A stretch of DNA of 64,000 nucleotides from the NCBI RefSeq assembly GCF_001905005.1, contig NZ_LWKZ01000005.1, forward strand, positions 1-64,000. Reading direction: 5' to 3'. Below, one piece after another: positions 45,726-55,521 of the stretch (position 1 is the first letter of the stretch; each line of letters opens with the position of its first letter). Source of the stretch: Streptomyces sp. CB02923 (lineage in GTDB: Bacteria; Actinomycetota; Actinomycetes; Streptomycetales; Streptomycetaceae). Both the position numbers and the translations under genes were made by a program. The notes under the pieces were generated by a model, which saw only the letters and a program-made list of their open reading frames with translations, did not search any database and was not told the origin of the DNA.

Positions 45726-46709
45726 CTAGACCGCCGCGAAGACCGCCAGGCTCTTCGCGCGGCCGCCCTGGTTCTCCAGCAGCGCCAGGAACGTCCCGTC
45801 CGGCGCGAACGCCGCGGCGGGCCGCGCCGGGCCGTCGCCCTCGTCGAAGCGCGGCATCGGGATGCGTACGCCGTTGGTCAGCAGCCGTGCCTGGTCCAGC
45901 GTGACGTCCCAGCGCGGGAACGCCGCGGCCGCCGCCTCACCGATCGGCATGACCGGCAGGCCGCCGCCCGCCTCGTCGTCCACGGCCGTCTGCAGCTGCT
46001 CCAGCGTGCGGGCCCGGTCCAGCTTGTACGGGCCCACCCGGGTGCGCCGCAGGGCGGTCAGGTGGCCGCCGACGCCGAGGGTCTCCCCCAGGTCGCGGGC
46101 GAGCGCCCGGATGTACGTACCGGAGGAGCACTCCACCGAGACCAGCAGGTCGGTGACGGGCGTGCCGTCCGCCGCCTCGGTCTCCTCGGCCGAGTACACG
46201 ACGAACGAGGAGACGGTGACCGGCCGGGCCGGTATCTCCACGTCCTCGCCGTTGCGTACCCGCGAGTACGACCGCTTGCCGTCGATCTTGATGGCGCTGA
46301 CCTTGGACGGCACCTGCATGATCGCGCCGGTCAGCGCGGCGACCCCCGCGTCGATCGCCGCCCGGTCCAGGCCGTGCGCGGCCTTGGCCGCGGTGATCTC
46401 GCCCTCGGCGTCGTCGGTGACCGACGTCTGGCCCAGCCGGATCGTTCCGACGTACTCCTTCTCGGTCAGCGCGAGGTGCCCGAGCAGCTTCGTGGCGCGC
46501 TCGATGCCCAGCACGAGCACGCCCGTCGCCATCGGGTCCAGCGTGCCGGCGTGCCCGACGCGGCGGGTGCGGGCCATGCCCCGCATCTTGGCCACCACGT
46601 CGTGCGAGGTGAAGCCGGCCGGCTTGTCGACGATGACCAGACCGTCCGGCGCGCCCTGCTTGGCGCGGGTGCGCTCCACGCGCTTCGCGCCGGTGTTCTC
46701 GCGCTTCAT
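45726..46709 (-). CDS. truB: tRNA pseudouridine(55) synthase
   Basis: Converts U55 of the tRNA T-loop to pseudouridine. 327 residues, with GLVIVDKPAGFTSHDVV (23-39) and the catalytic aspartate in GHAGTLDPMATG (D58), plus a C-terminal PUA-like part. The basic N-terminal extension (MKRENTGAKRVERTRAK) is longer than in many homologs. Start and rbfA stop overlap as TAATG, so translation is coupled. Confidence 0.94.
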   Translation of the reverse strand: MKRENTGAKRVERTRAKQGAPDGLVIVDKPAGFTSHDVVAKMRGMARTRRVGHAGTLDPMATGVLVLGIERATKLLGHLALTEKEYVGTIRLGQTSVTDDAEGEITAAKAAHGLDRAAIDAGVAALTGAIMQVPSKVSAIKIDGKRSYSRVRNGEDVEIPARPVTVSSFVVYSAEETEAADGTPVTDLLVSVECSSGTYIRALARDLGETLGVGGHLTALRRTRVGPYKLDRARTLEQLQTAVDDEAGGGLPVMPIGEAAAAAFPRWDVTLDQARLLTNGVRIPMPRFDEGDGPARPAAAFAPDGTFLALLENQGGRAKSLAVFAAV

Positions 46710-47155
46710 TACGCCGTGGTGTCCTCGTCCTCGTCGCCCGGCTTGCGGTACGGGTCCGCCTCGCCCGCGAAATTCGCGCCGGAGGACGCTTCGCGCACCT
46801 TGGCGTCCGAGGCCCGTGCCTTGTCCAGCAGGTCCTCGATCGTCTTGGCGTTCTCCGGCAGCGCGTCCGCGACGAAGGTCAGGGTCGGCGTGAACTTCAC
46901 GCCCGCCGCCCGGCCTACCTCGGAGCGCAGGATGCCCTTGGCGCTCTCCAGCCCGGCCGCCGCGCTGGCGCGCTCCTCGTCGTCCCCGTAGACCGTGTAG
47001 AAGACCGTAGCCTCCCGCAGGTCGCCGGTGACCCTGGTGTCCGTGATGGTCACGTGGCTGCCGAGCCGCGGGTCCTTGACGCCGCGCTGCAGTTTCTGGG
47101 CGACCACCTCACGGATGAGGTCCGCCAGCTTCTTCGCCCGCGCATTGTCGGCCAC
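46709..47155 (-). CDS. rbfA: Ribosome-binding factor A
   Basis: 148-residue KH-like factor for 16S 5'-end maturation of the small subunit. Shows ADLIREVVAQKLQRGVKDPR, VTITDTRVTGDLREATVFYTV and VKFTPTLTFVAD. The GTG at 47153-47155 has a GAAGGAG site. Acidic C-terminal tail. Coupled to truB downstream. Confidence 0.93.
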   Translation of the reverse strand: MADNARAKKLADLIREVVAQKLQRGVKDPRLGSHVTITDTRVTGDLREATVFYTVYGDDEERASAAAGLESAKGILRSEVGRAAGVKFTPTLTFVADALPENAKTIEDLLDKARASDAKVREASSGANFAGEADPYRKPGDEDEDTTA

Positions 47156-47210
47156 TGGTCCGTCTCCTTCTGTGTCTTTCACCATGGTGCATGTGGCGCC
47201 GACGACCCGC

Positions 47211-47507
47211 TCAGTCGTCATGGTCGCCGTGGACCCGCCGTCGTACCGACAGCAGCTCCACTTCGGGCCGTGCGGCGACCAGGCGCTCGCAGCGGTCCAG
47301 TACGTCTGTGAGGTGCCCCGTGTCCCCGGCCACCACCGCGAGTCCGATGGTGGCTCTGCGGTGGAGGTCCTGCTCGCCGACCTCCGCCACGCTGACCGCG
47401 TACGTGCGGTGCAGCTCGGCGACGATCGGGCGGACGACGGAGCGCTTCTCCTTCAGCGACCGTACGTCGCCGAGGAGGAGGTCGAAGGACAGCGTCCCTA
47501 CGTACAT
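47211..47507 (-). CDS. DUF503 (YlxP-like) protein
   Basis: 98 residues, with the family N-terminus MYVGTLSFDLLLGDVRSLKE and the core YAVSVAEVGEQDLHRRATIG. YlxP-type proteins are encoded between infB and rbfA in many Gram-positive bacteria and are thought to assist ribosome biogenesis; the exact role is not settled. The ATG at 47505-47507 agrees with the family start but lacks a good ribosome site, so a start 10-20 codons upstream is possible. Confidence 0.85.
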   Translation of the reverse strand: MYVGTLSFDLLLGDVRSLKEKRSVVRPIVAELHRTYAVSVAEVGEQDLHRRATIGLAVVAGDTGHLTDVLDRCERLVAARPEVELLSVRRRVHGDHDD

Positions 47508-47580
47508 GCGGTGCGGGTAAGGCCACCCGTGGGGCACTAGATGCCAGATGTACGAACCATTCGAACCGTACACGCAACGG

Positions 47581-47620
47581 CCGGGGCCGATCGACGGAAT
47601 ATCCCGCCGACCGGCCCCGG
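47581..47620 (-). terminator. Second hairpin after infB
   Basis: A 17-bp stem with two mismatches (47581-47597 with 47604-47620) around AATATC. Confidence 0.6.
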
Positions 47621-47631
47621 GCCCGCGCGCC

Positions 47632-47660
47632 GCCCGGCCACCGGTGACGGTGGTCCGGGC
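47632..47660 (-). terminator. First hairpin after infB
   Basis: GCCCGG and CCACCG (47632-47643) pair with CGGTGG and CCGGGC (47648-47660) with a single bulged base and a GTGA loop, 27 bases past the infB stop. Confidence 0.65.
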
Positions 47661-47687
47661 GCCGCTGGGGCAGGAAGTTCACACGGC

Positions 47688-50600
47688 TCAGCCGCGCGGC
47701 TTCTCCCGCATCTCGTACGTCGCGATGACGTCGTCGACCTTGATGTCGTTGAAGTTGCCGAGGTTGATACCGCCCTCGAAGCCTTCGCGGATCTCGGTGA
47801 CGTCGTCCTTGAAGCGGCGCAGGCCCACGATGTTGAGGCTCTCCGCGACGACCTTGCCGTCGCGGAGGAGGCGCGCCTTGGTGTTGCGCTTGACCTCGCC
47901 GGAGCGGATGAGCACACCCGCGATGTTGCCCAGCTTGGACGACTTGAAGACCTCGCGGATCTCCGCCGTACCGAGCTCGACCTCTTCGTACTCCGGCTTG
48001 AGCATGCCCTTGAGGGCTGCCTCGATCTCCTCGATCGCCTGGTAGATGACCGAGTAGTACCGGACGTCGACGCCCTCGCGCTCGGCCATCTGCGTGGCAC
48101 GGCCTTCGGCGCGCACGTTGAAGCCGATGACGATCGCGTCGGAGCCGGACGCCAGGTTGATGTCGGACTCGGTGACCGCACCCACGCCGCGGTGCAGTAC
48201 GCGGATGTCGACCTCCTCGCCCACATCGAGCTGGAGCAGCGAGGACTCCAGCGCCTCCACCGAACCGGACGCGTCGCCCTTGATGATGAGGTTGAGCTGC
48301 TGGATCTCGCCGGCCTTGAGCACCTGGTCGAGGTCCTCCAGGGACACCCGGCGGGTGCGCTTGGCGAACGCCGCGTTCCGCTCACGGGCGGCACGCTTCT
48401 CGGCGATCTGACGGGCCGTACGGTCCTCGTCGACCACCAGGAAGTTGTCGCCGGCGCCCGGGACGTTGGTCAGGCCCAGGACCAGGACGGGGGTCGAGGG
48501 ACCCGCTTCCTGGACGTTGTTGCCCTTGTCGTCGAGCATCGCCCGGACACGGCCGTACGCGTCGCCGGCGACGATCGTCTCGCCGACCCGCAGGGTGCCG
48601 CGCTGGACCAGCACGGTCGCCACGGCGCCGCGGCCGCGGTCGAGGTGGGCCTCGATCGCAATACCCTGCGCGTCCTGCTCCGCGTTGGCGCGCAGGTCGA
48701 GCGAGGCGTCCGCGGTGAGGACCACGGCCTCCAGCAGGGCCTCGATGTTCTCGCCCTGGCGGGCGGAGATGTCGACGAACATCGTGTCGCCGCCGTACTC
48801 CTCTGCCACCAGGCCGTACTCGGTGAGCTGGCCGCGCACCTTGGTCGGGTCCGCGCCCTCGACGTCGATCTTGTTGACCGCGACCACGATCGGCACGTCG
48901 GCCGCCTTGGCGTGGTTCAGCGCCTCGATCGTCTGCGGCATGACACCGTCGTTGGCCGCCACCACGAGGATCGCGATGTCGGTCGACTTGGCACCACGGG
49001 CACGCATGGCGGTGAACGCCTCGTGACCCGGGGTGTCGATGAAGGTGATCCGACGCTCTTCGTCGTTGACCTCGGTCGCGACCTGGTAGGCACCGATGTG
49101 CTGGGTGATGCCGCCGGCCTCGCCCGCGATGACGTTCGTCTTGCGGATCGCGTCCAGCAGACGCGTCTTGCCGTGGTCGACGTGACCCATGACGGTGACC
49201 ACCGGGGGACGCGCGACGAGCATCTCCTCGCCGCCCTCGTCCTCGCCGAACTCGATGTCGAAGGAACCGAGAAGCTCGCGGTCCTCCTCCTCCGGGCTGA
49301 CGATCTCGACGACGTAGTTCATCTCGCTGCCGAGCAGCTGCAGCGTCTCGTCGGAGACCGACTGGGTCGCGGTGACCATCTCGCCCAGGTTCAGCATGAC
49401 CTGGACCAGCGACGCCGGGTTGGCGCCGATCTTCTCCGCGAAGTCGGTGAGCGAGGTACCGCGCGACAGGCGGACCGTCGCACCGTTACCGCGCGGCAGC
49501 ATCACGCCGCCGGCCGACGGGGCCTGCATGGCCTCGTACTCCTGGCGCCTCTGACGCTTGGACTTGCGACCGCGGCGCGCGGGACCGCCGGGACGGCCGA
49601 AGGCGCCCTGCGTGCCACCACGGCCACCGGGACCACCCGGACGGCCGCCGAAGCCGGGACGACCGCCGAAGCCGCCGCCACCACCGGGACCGCCGCCACC
49701 GGGACGACCGGCGAAACCGCCGCCGCCACCCGGACGACCGCCGCCGCCACCACCGGGACGGCCGGCGAAACCGCCGCCGCCACCGGGACGACCGCCGCCA
49801 CCGGGACGACCGGCGCCACCGGGACCGCGACCGCCACCGCCGCCGCCGGGACCCGGACGCGGGCCGGCGGCCGGGCTCTTCGGCATCATGCCGGGGTTGG
49901 GGCGGTTACCGCCGCCGGGACGCGGGCCGCCCTGGCCCGCACCCTGCGGACGGGGCATGCCGCCCGGGGACGGACGGTTGCCGCCGGGAGCCTGCGGACG
50001 GGGACCGCCCTGGCCACCCTGGCCGCCGCCCTGCGGACGCGGGCCGCCGGGGGCACCCTGGCCGCCGGGGCGCGGGGCGCCGCCGGGACGGGGGGCCTGC
50101 GGGCGGGCCATGCCGGTGGAGCCACCGGACGTGAAGGGGTTGTTGCCCGGACGCGGGCCGGACGGACGGTTGCCGCCGGGGCGCGGGGCGCCGCCCTGGC
50201 GGTCGCCGCCGGGACGGGGCGCGTTGCCGCGGCCCTGACCACCCTGGCCGCCGCCCTGACCGCCCTGGCCGCCCTGCTGGGGGCGGGCCGGACGCGGACC
50301 GGGGGTGGCGCCCGGCTTGGGAGCCGGAGCCGACGGCGGGGCCTGGAACTCGGGCTGCGCGGGCGCGGCCGGAGCGGGCTTGGGCGCCGGGGCCTTGGGG
50401 CCCGGCGTGGGACGCGGACCCGGGGCCGGGGCCGACTTCGGGGCCTCGGCGGGGGCCGCCGGTGCCTGGGTCGCCTCGGGGGCGGCCGGTGCCTCGGGGG
50501 CGGCCGGCGCCTCAGGGGCGGCCGGCGCCGGAGCCGCGGGGCCCGGCTTGGGGGCGCCCGGCTTGGGGGCACCCGGACGTGCGGCCTGCGCCGGAGACGG

Positions 50601-50828
50601 CGCGGACGGCTTCGCGGGCGCGCTCTTGCGCGGCGCCGCGGGCTTGCCGGCGGCGCGGCCGTTGCCGCTGCCGGCCTGGAAAGCGTCGGTCAGCTTTCGA
50701 ACAACCGGCGCCTCGATCGTCGAGGACGCCGAACGGACGAATTCACCAAGTTCTTGGAGCTTGGCCATGACGGCCTTGCTCTCCACTCCGAACTCCTTGG
50801 CGAGTTCGTATACCCGGACCTTAGCCAC
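47688..50828 (-). CDS. infB: Translation initiation factor IF-2
   Basis: 1046 residues. GTPase that places initiator tRNA on the ribosome. N-terminal IF2N domain ([20 protein letters not shown]), then about 350 residues of Ala/Pro-rich and Gly/Arg/Pro-rich low complexity, a second N-terminal domain, and the G domain with GHVDHGKT (548-555) and NKID, followed by the beta-barrel and C-terminal tRNA-binding domains. The long Gly/Pro-rich linker is typical of Streptomyces IF-2. The GTG start has AGAAGGAG. Two hairpins follow. Confidence 0.96.
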   Translation of the reverse strand: MAKVRVYELAKEFGVESKAVMAKLQELGEFVRSASSTIEAPVVRKLTDAFQAGSGNGRAAGKPAAPRKSAPAKPSAPSPAQAARPGAPKPGAPKPGPAAPAPAAPEAPAAPEAPAAPEATQAPAAPAEAPKSAPAPGPRPTPGPKAPAPKPAPAAPAQPEFQAPPSAPAPKPGATPGPRPARPQQGGQGGQGGGQGGQGRGNAPRPGGDRQGGAPRPGGNRPSGPRPGNNPFTSGGSTGMARPQAPRPGGAPRPGGQGAPGGPRPQGGGQGGQGGPRPQAPGGNRPSPGGMPRPQGAGQGGPRPGGGNRPNPGMMPKSPAAGPRPGPGGGGGGRGPGGAGRPGGGGRPGGGGGFAGRPGGGGGGRPGGGGGFAGRPGGGGPGGGGGFGGRPGFGGRPGGPGGRGGTQGAFGRPGGPARRGRKSKRQRRQEYEAMQAPSAGGVMLPRGNGATVRLSRGTSLTDFAEKIGANPASLVQVMLNLGEMVTATQSVSDETLQLLGSEMNYVVEIVSPEEEDRELLGSFDIEFGEDEGGEEMLVARPPVVTVMGHVDHGKTRLLDAIRKTNVIAGEAGGITQHIGAYQVATEVNDEERRITFIDTPGHEAFTAMRARGAKSTDIAILVVAANDGVMPQTIEALNHAKAADVPIVVAVNKIDVEGADPTKVRGQLTEYGLVAEEYGGDTMFVDISARQGENIEALLEAVVLTADASLDLRANAEQDAQGIAIEAHLDRGRGAVATVLVQRGTLRVGETIVAGDAYGRVRAMLDDKGNNVQEAGPSTPVLVLGLTNVPGAGDNFLVVDEDRTARQIAEKRAARERNAAFAKRTRRVSLEDLDQVLKAGEIQQLNLIIKGDASGSVEALESSLLQLDVGEEVDIRVLHRGVGAVTESDINLASGSDAIVIGFNVRAEGRATQMAEREGVDVRYYSVIYQAIEEIEAALKGMLKPEYEEVELGTAEIREVFKSSKLGNIAGVLIRSGEVKRNTKARLLRDGKVVAESLNIVGLRRFKDDVTEIREGFEGGINLGNFNDIKVDDVIATYEMREKPRG

Positions 50829-50877
50829 TTCGCTCCTTCTAGGTCCGGGTGTCGACCGGACCGTCGCTACTTCATGG

Positions 50878-50910
50878 GCGTACTCATCGCGTACTCATCG
50901 AGTGCTCATC
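50878..50910. repeat. Three 11-bp tandem repeats in the infB leader
   Basis: GCGTACTCATC at 50878-50888 and 50889-50899, then GAGTGCTCATC at 50900-50910. The array lies 50-82 bases ahead of the infB start codon in the ylxR-infB gap. Confidence 0.7.
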
Positions 50911-50948
50911 GCAATCTCGACCTACTTCCGACTCGCGAGGTACCTGAC

Positions 50949-50966
50949 CGCACGGTTCTCCGTGCG
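50949..50966 (-). terminator. Small hairpin after ylxR
   Basis: CGCACGG (50949-50955) pairs with CCGTGCG (50960-50966) around TTCT, 10 bases past the ylxR stop. It may be an attenuator rather than a full terminator. Confidence 0.45.
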
Positions 50967-50976
50967 CTGTGCTTTC

Positions 50977-51288
50977 TTACGGTGTTGCCTGATCAACCGG
51001 TGTAGCTTGATCAACATGCGCCCGCTCGACGAACCGGCGCAAGGCCGTCGCGTCGAACGGTCCCCGGCCCCGGAAGGCCCGGGGGAAGGCCCGGCGGCGG
51101 ACCGCCAGGTCGAGACAGACCCGTGTCGGGTGCACATAAGCACCCCGGCCGGGCAGCGTACCGCGAGGATCGGGGGCACACTCACCCTCGATCACCACGA
51201 TCCGCAGCAGATCACCCTTGGCCGCTCGCTCCCGGCACCCCACACAGGTGCGCTCAGGGCATACGCGGGCATGCGTCCGGCCAGACAC
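50977..51288 (-). CDS. YlxR family (DUF448) RNA-binding protein
   Basis: 103 residues with the family signature [17 protein letters not shown] and [20 protein letters not shown]. YlxR proteins lie between nusA and infB in most bacteria and bind RNA or influence transcription. The C-terminus carries a duplicated VDQATP, written as a 17-18 bp DNA repeat. The GTG start has a poor ribosome site. Confidence 0.86.
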   Translation of the reverse strand: MSGRTHARVCPERTCVGCRERAAKGDLLRIVVIEGECAPDPRGTLPGRGAYVHPTRVCLDLAVRRRAFPRAFRGRGPFDATALRRFVERAHVDQATPVDQATP

Positions 51289-51457
51289 TGCTTAAGTCTA
51301 CCTCCCCGCGCCGACCTCACCCCTACGGGGTAATGCCCGAACGGTCGCTCAAAATTCCGGTGGGCCGCCACCGATTTTTCGGCTGCGGCCGCACCCTGGT
51401 ACACCCCGGACCGCCGCCGGGCGCGGGTACTCCCCCGCGCCTGCCGACGGCTCGGCA

Positions 51458-52450
51458 TCACTCCTGGTCCGCGCCCTGCTCGGTGTCCGGGCGGATGTCG
51501 ATCCGCCAGCCGGTGAGCCGGGCGGCGAGCCGGGCGTTCTGCCCTTCCTTGCCGATGGCCAGGGAGAGCTGGTAGTCGGGGACGGTCACCCGCGCGGAGC
51601 GCGCCGCGAGGTCGACGATCTCGACCTTGCTGACCCGGGCGGGCGACAGCGCGTGCGCCACCAGCTCGGCCGGGTCGTCCGACCAGTCGACGATGTCGAT
51701 CTTCTCGCCGTGCAGCTCGGCCATGACCGCGCGCACCCGGCCGCCCATCGGGCCGATGCAGGCGCCCTTGGCGTTCAGCCCGGAGCGGGTGGACCGTACG
51801 GCGATCTTGGTGCGGTGACCCGCCTCACGGGCGATGGCCGAGATCTCCACCGAGCCGTCGGCGATCTCCGGCACCTCCATGGCGAAGAGCTTCTTCACCA
51901 GATTGGGGTGGGTGCGCGAGAGCGTCACGGACGGGCCGCGCACACCCTTGACCACCCGGACCACGTACGAGCGCAGCCGCGTGCCGTGTGTGTACTCCTC
52001 GCCGGGGACCTGCTCCTGCGCCGGCAGGATGGCCTCCAGCTTGCCGATGTCGACCAGCACGTTCTTCGGGTCCCGGCCCTGCTGGACGACGCCCATGACG
52101 ACGTCGCCCTCACGCCCGGCGTACTCGCCGAAGGTGATCTCCTCCTCGGCGTCCCGCAGCCGCTGGAGGATGACCTGCTTGGCGGTGGTCGCCGCGATCC
52201 GGCCGAAGCCGGACGGGGTGTCGTCGAACTCACGGGGCTCGGCGCCCTCTTCGAGGTCGGCCGGGTCCTCCTTGGCCCACACCGTCACGTGCCCGGTGCT
52301 GCGGTCCAGCTCCACCCGCGCGTGGCGGCGGCTGCCCTCGGTGCGGTGGTACGCGATGAGGAGGGCCGACTCGATGGCCGCGACCAGCAGGTCGAACGAG
52401 ATCTCCTTCTCCCGTACCAAACCCCGCAGGGCACTCATGTCGATGTCCAC
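51458..52450 (-). CDS. nusA: Transcription termination/antitermination protein NusA
   Basis: 330 residues: N-terminal RNA polymerase-binding domain, S1 domain ([23 protein letters not shown] split around residue 115), and two KH domains ([18 protein letters not shown] and [19 protein letters not shown]). It binds RNA polymerase and nascent RNA and acts in rRNA antitermination. Actinobacterial NusA lacks the C-terminal acidic repeats, as here. The GTG follows GAGGAGG and lies two bases after the rimP stop. Confidence 0.95.
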   Translation of the reverse strand: MDIDMSALRGLVREKEISFDLLVAAIESALLIAYHRTEGSRRHARVELDRSTGHVTVWAKEDPADLEEGAEPREFDDTPSGFGRIAATTAKQVILQRLRDAEEEITFGEYAGREGDVVMGVVQQGRDPKNVLVDIGKLEAILPAQEQVPGEEYTHGTRLRSYVVRVVKGVRGPSVTLSRTHPNLVKKLFAMEVPEIADGSVEISAIAREAGHRTKIAVRSTRSGLNAKGACIGPMGGRVRAVMAELHGEKIDIVDWSDDPAELVAHALSPARVSKVEIVDLAARSARVTVPDYQLSLAIGKEGQNARLAARLTGWRIDIRPDTEQGADQE

Positions 52451-52452
52451 GG

Positions 52453-52986
52453 CTACGCCTCCTCCTGGCTCTCGTCGTTCTGCTCGGCGCGGTCGTCGCG
52501 CCCCTGGTCCTGCTTGCGGTTGAACTCGATCTCCACGCGCGCCTTGGCGATCTCGGCGAAGGCGACCCGGCGGGCGGTGGGCTTGCGGCCCTTCACACCC
52601 GGTACCTCAAGGTCCAGGCCCTCGTCGTCCATGGCGGTGATACGCGCCACCAGTTCGCCGCCCTCGTGGAGTTGGGCCCTGATGAGGCGGCCGACGGCGC
52701 GGCGGTAGTGCCGCGGCTCGGTCAGCGGGCGGTCGGCTCCGGGAGAGGTGACCTCCAGCGTGTACGGGGCGCCGCCCATCACGTCGGAGTCGTCGAGCGC
52801 CTGCGAGGCCTCGCGGCTCAGCTCGGCGCACTCGTCCAGCTGCACGCCGTCGTCGGAGTCGACCACGATCCTCAGCACACGCCGCTTTCCGGCCGGTGTC
52901 ACCTCGATCTCTTCCAGATCCAGGTCTCGCGCGGCGACGAGCGGTTCAAGCAGTCCGCGCAGCCTCTCGCTCTGGGTGGTGCTCAT
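52453..52986 (-). CDS. rimP: Ribosome maturation factor RimP
   Basis: 177 residues. Helps assembly of the 30S subunit. The family blocks [20 protein letters not shown] and [14 protein letters not shown] are present, and the C-terminal tail is acidic and Gln-rich. The ATG has a GAGGAG site. First gene of the rimP-nusA-ylxR-infB operon and divergent from the lipoprotein gene. Confidence 0.94.
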   Translation of the reverse strand: MSTTQSERLRGLLEPLVAARDLDLEEIEVTPAGKRRVLRIVVDSDDGVQLDECAELSREASQALDDSDVMGGAPYTLEVTSPGADRPLTEPRHYRRAVGRLIRAQLHEGGELVARITAMDDEGLDLEVPGVKGRKPTARRVAFAEIAKARVEIEFNRKQDQGRDDRAEQNDESQEEA

Positions 52987-53104
52987 CCGGGTGACTCCTC
53001 GGCCGCGTGTGCTGTTGTGGGAAGGTCGCGTGTCGGGTCAAAGCCTAGCTGTTCCGGCGGGGTACTGACGATTCGGTGGCCGGTCACGGCTACGCTCGCC
53101 TGCG

Positions 53105-53743
53105 GTGATCACTACGGACGCCCCCACCGAAGACCCCGGGAAGTCACACGTGCACAACGTCGCGCTCACGCGCAGGAGGACCTTGCTGGCCGGCTCCGTG
53201 CTCGGCGGGACGGCGCTGCTGCTCACCGGCTGCTCGGAGGATTCCGGGCCCGGCAGGGGCCGGAAGGACGCCGCCGCGGACGCCGCGGCGGACGCCCGGC
53301 TGCGCGGGCAGGCCGCGCGGGACACCGCCGCGCTGCTCGCCCGGTACGACGCGACGCTCGACGCGCACCCCGGGCTCGGCGGACGGCTGCGGCCCCTGCG
53401 CGCCGAAGTGGCCCGGCACGCGGCGGCGTTCGGCGCCGCCCCCGCGCCGTCCACGTCCGCCGGCCCGTCCGACGGGACCTCGGCCGGGCCCCGTGCGGAC
53501 TCGTCGGCCTCCGCGCCGCCCGCCTCCTCCCCCGCGCCCTCCATGCCCTCCGCGCCCTCCGCTCCCGCCGTCCCGCCGGACGAGAAGCAGGCGCGTACGG
53601 ACCTCGCGGCGGCGGAGCGCCGTACCGCGGACGCCCGCGTCACGGCCCTGATGAGCGCGACGCCGGAGCTGGCCCGGCTGCTGGCTTCGGTCGCGGCGGC
53701 GGGCGCCGCGCACGCGTACCTGCTCACGGTGGACGGCGCGTGA
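53105..53743 (+). CDS. Putative lipoprotein, Tat-type signal
   Basis: 212 residues. A signal with twin arginines (TRRRTLLAGSVLG) ends at a lipobox LLTGC (Cys about 43). The mature part has a helical segment, an Ala/Pro/Ser-rich middle and another helical end. The next gene encodes a ferritin-like protein, and the two occur together in Streptomyces. The GTG at 53105 lies eight bases after a TACGCT box, suggesting a leaderless transcript; a GTG at 53150 after GGGAAG is an alternative start. Function unknown. Confidence 0.72.
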   Translation: MITTDAPTEDPGKSHVHNVALTRRRTLLAGSVLGGTALLLTGCSEDSGPGRGRKDAAADAAADARLRGQAARDTAALLARYDATLDAHPGLGGRLRPLRAEVARHAAAFGAAPAPSTSAGPSDGTSAGPRADSSASAPPASSPAPSMPSAPSAPAVPPDEKQARTDLAAAERRTADARVTALMSATPELARLLASVAAAGAAHAYLLTVDGA

Positions 53744-53819
53744 GGCGCGCCGGAGCGGCAGCCGCACTCGGCACGGAACAGCGGCCGGGCCGGGACCTGG
53801 CCACGGAAGGGGCACAGCG

Positions 53820-54344
53820 ATGCTGACATCCAGGGCGGCGCGTACCGGCGCGGCGGAGGAGGACGGGGCGCGCGGCGCCGAGCTGCGGGCGCTCCAGGCC
53901 GCGCTGGCGGCCGAGCACGCGGCCGTCTACGGGTACGGCGTGGTCGGGGGCCGGATCGGCGACGACCGGCGCAAGGAGGCGCAGGAGAGCTACGACGCGC
54001 ACCGCGCGCGCCGGGACGAGCTGCGGCGCGGCGTACGGGATCTGGGCGGCACTCCGCAGGCCGCGGCGGCCGCGTACGAGCTGCCGTTTCCGGTGCCGGA
54101 CGCGGCCGCCGCGGCCCGGCTGGCCGCCGAGCTGGAGGACCGGGTGGCGGCCGTCTACGCCGATCTCGTACGGGACGGTGGCGGCGCCCGGCGCCGGGAC
54201 GCGGCCGGGGCGCTGCGGGAGGCCGCGGTGCGTGCGGTGCGCTGGCGCGGCAGCGGCGTAGCCTTCCCTGGGCTCGCGGAACGGGCCGGAGGCGGCGGCA
54301 CCCCGTCCGGCGCGGCGCCCGGCGCCGCGGCGGACCGGCACTGA
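53820..54344 (+). CDS. Ferritin-like domain protein (DUF4439 type)
   Basis: 174 residues, nearly all helical. LRALQAALAAEHAAVYGYGV and ESYDAHRARRDELRRGVRDL carry the Glu/His spacing of four-helix ferritin-like folds. No signal peptide. The ATG has an AAGGGG site. Metal binding and function are not demonstrated in this family; the pairing with a lipoprotein hints at a shared envelope role. Confidence 0.78.
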   Translation: MLTSRAARTGAAEEDGARGAELRALQAALAAEHAAVYGYGVVGGRIGDDRRKEAQESYDAHRARRDELRRGVRDLGGTPQAAAAAYELPFPVPDAAAAARLAAELEDRVAAVYADLVRDGGGARRRDAAGALREAAVRAVRWRGSGVAFPGLAERAGGGGTPSGAAPGAAADRH

Positions 54345-54431
54345 CGCCCGCCCGCACCGGGGCTCACCGGGGCTCACCGGGACGTCCACCGCGACGTCCG
54401 TCGAACGTCCACCGAAAGGGACAGCACAGGC

Positions 54432-55349
54432 ATGGCTACGGCACCCATCGAACCGCCGCAACGGCTGGTGAGCGCGCTCGGCGGCGATCCGGACGGCCCG
54501 GCCGGTGCCTGGCTGGAAGCGCTGCCCGGGATGGTGCAACAGCGCCTGGACGCCTGGGAGTTGACCTTGGAGCGGGTGCACGAGCCGGGTGGGCGCAGCA
54601 GCCTGCTCGTGCACGTGCGGCTGGCCGACGGCACGCCGGGGGCGCTGAAGTTCCCGGCACCCGGCCGGGCGCCGGCGCACGAGGGCGCGGCGCTGGCGCA
54701 CTGGGACGGCTGGGGCGCCGCGCGGCTGCTGCGCGCCGACGCGGGCAGCGGTGCGCTGCTCCTGGAGCGTTTGCAGGGCGCGGTGTCGCTGCGCTCGCTG
54801 CCGGAGGCGAAGGCGCTGCTGGAGGCGGCGGGCACGGTACGGCGGCTGTGGGTGCCACCGGCCGACGGCCACCCCTTCGCGTCGCTGGCAGGCCGTACGG
54901 AGGAGGCCGTCGGGGAGCTGCGCGCCCTCGGGTCGGCGACCCAGGCCGAGGGGCCGCTGCTGGACGAGACCCTGGAGCTGCGCCGGGCGCTGCCGGCCGA
55001 CGCCTCCGAGGACGTCCTGCTGCACGGCGCGTTCCGGCAGGGCAAGGTGCTGGCCGGTGAGCGGGCGCCGTGGCTGGCGGTCGGCCCGTCGCCGGTGGTC
55101 GGCGAGCGGGCGTACGACCTGGCCTGGCTGGTGCTGGACCGTTTCGAGGACCTCGCGGCCGGCTCGGGTGCCGCGTCGGCGGCCCGGCGGCGGGTGGCCA
55201 AGCTGGCCGACTCCCTGGACGTGGACCGCGACCGGCTGCGCAGCTGGACGCTGTACCGGGCGGTGGACTCGGGGGTGCGTGAGGTGACGCGGGCGGGCGG
55301 CGACGTGCAGCGCGGCGAACTGCTGCTGGAGTTCGCCACGTGGCTGTAG
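54432..55349 (+). CDS. Aminoglycoside phosphotransferase-fold protein, probably inactive
   Basis: 305 residues resembling the streptomycin 6-kinase type of aminoglycoside phosphotransferases (LLVHVRLADGTPGALKFP for the nucleotide lobe, YDLAWLVLDRFEDL in the C-lobe). The catalytic loop expected as HGDxxxxN reads HGAFRQGK (198-205), so the base aspartate and the metal-binding asparagine are Ala and Lys. The DP of the metal site reads GP (218-219). It is probably a pseudokinase rather than a resistance enzyme. Plus strand, convergent with proS. Confidence 0.75.
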   Translation: MATAPIEPPQRLVSALGGDPDGPAGAWLEALPGMVQQRLDAWELTLERVHEPGGRSSLLVHVRLADGTPGALKFPAPGRAPAHEGAALAHWDGWGAARLLRADAGSGALLLERLQGAVSLRSLPEAKALLEAAGTVRRLWVPPADGHPFASLAGRTEEAVGELRALGSATQAEGPLLDETLELRRALPADASEDVLLHGAFRQGKVLAGERAPWLAVGPSPVVGERAYDLAWLVLDRFEDLAAGSGAASAARRRVAKLADSLDVDRDRLRSWTLYRAVDSGVREVTRAGGDVQRGELLLEFATWL

Positions 55350-55412
55350 AGGCGGCGCAGCCCCTCCGGTGACCCGCGCGGGCCACGCCGGTGCCCCGCG
55401 ACCCCTCCGGTG

Positions 55413-55466
55413 CCCCGCAGACGCCAGGTGGCCCGCAGACGCCCGGTGCCCCGCAGACGCCCGGTG
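55413..55466. repeat. Three 18-bp tandem repeats
   Basis: CCCCGCAGACGCCAGGTG, GCCCGCAGACGCCCGGTG and CCCCGCAGACGCCCGGTG stand head to tail (55413, 55431, 55449), with a diverged fourth copy before them. They lie in the gap between the two convergent genes. Confidence 0.75.
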
Positions 55467-55501
55467 GCCGGGCGCGTCCGACTCCTCGGACCCGCCCGGC
55501 C
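55466..55501. terminator. Terminator after proS
   Basis: A nine plus six base-pair stem with one mismatch (55466-55481 with 55486-55501) and a CTCC loop, 20 bases after the proS stop. It can also serve the convergent kinase-fold gene. Confidence 0.8.
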
Positions 55502-55521
55502 ACCGGACCGCTCTTCGCCCG

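Noticed and set aside
49560..50300. Repetitive Gly/Pro-rich DNA as a separate repeat element
   Set aside because: It is the normal low-complexity linker of Streptomyces IF-2.
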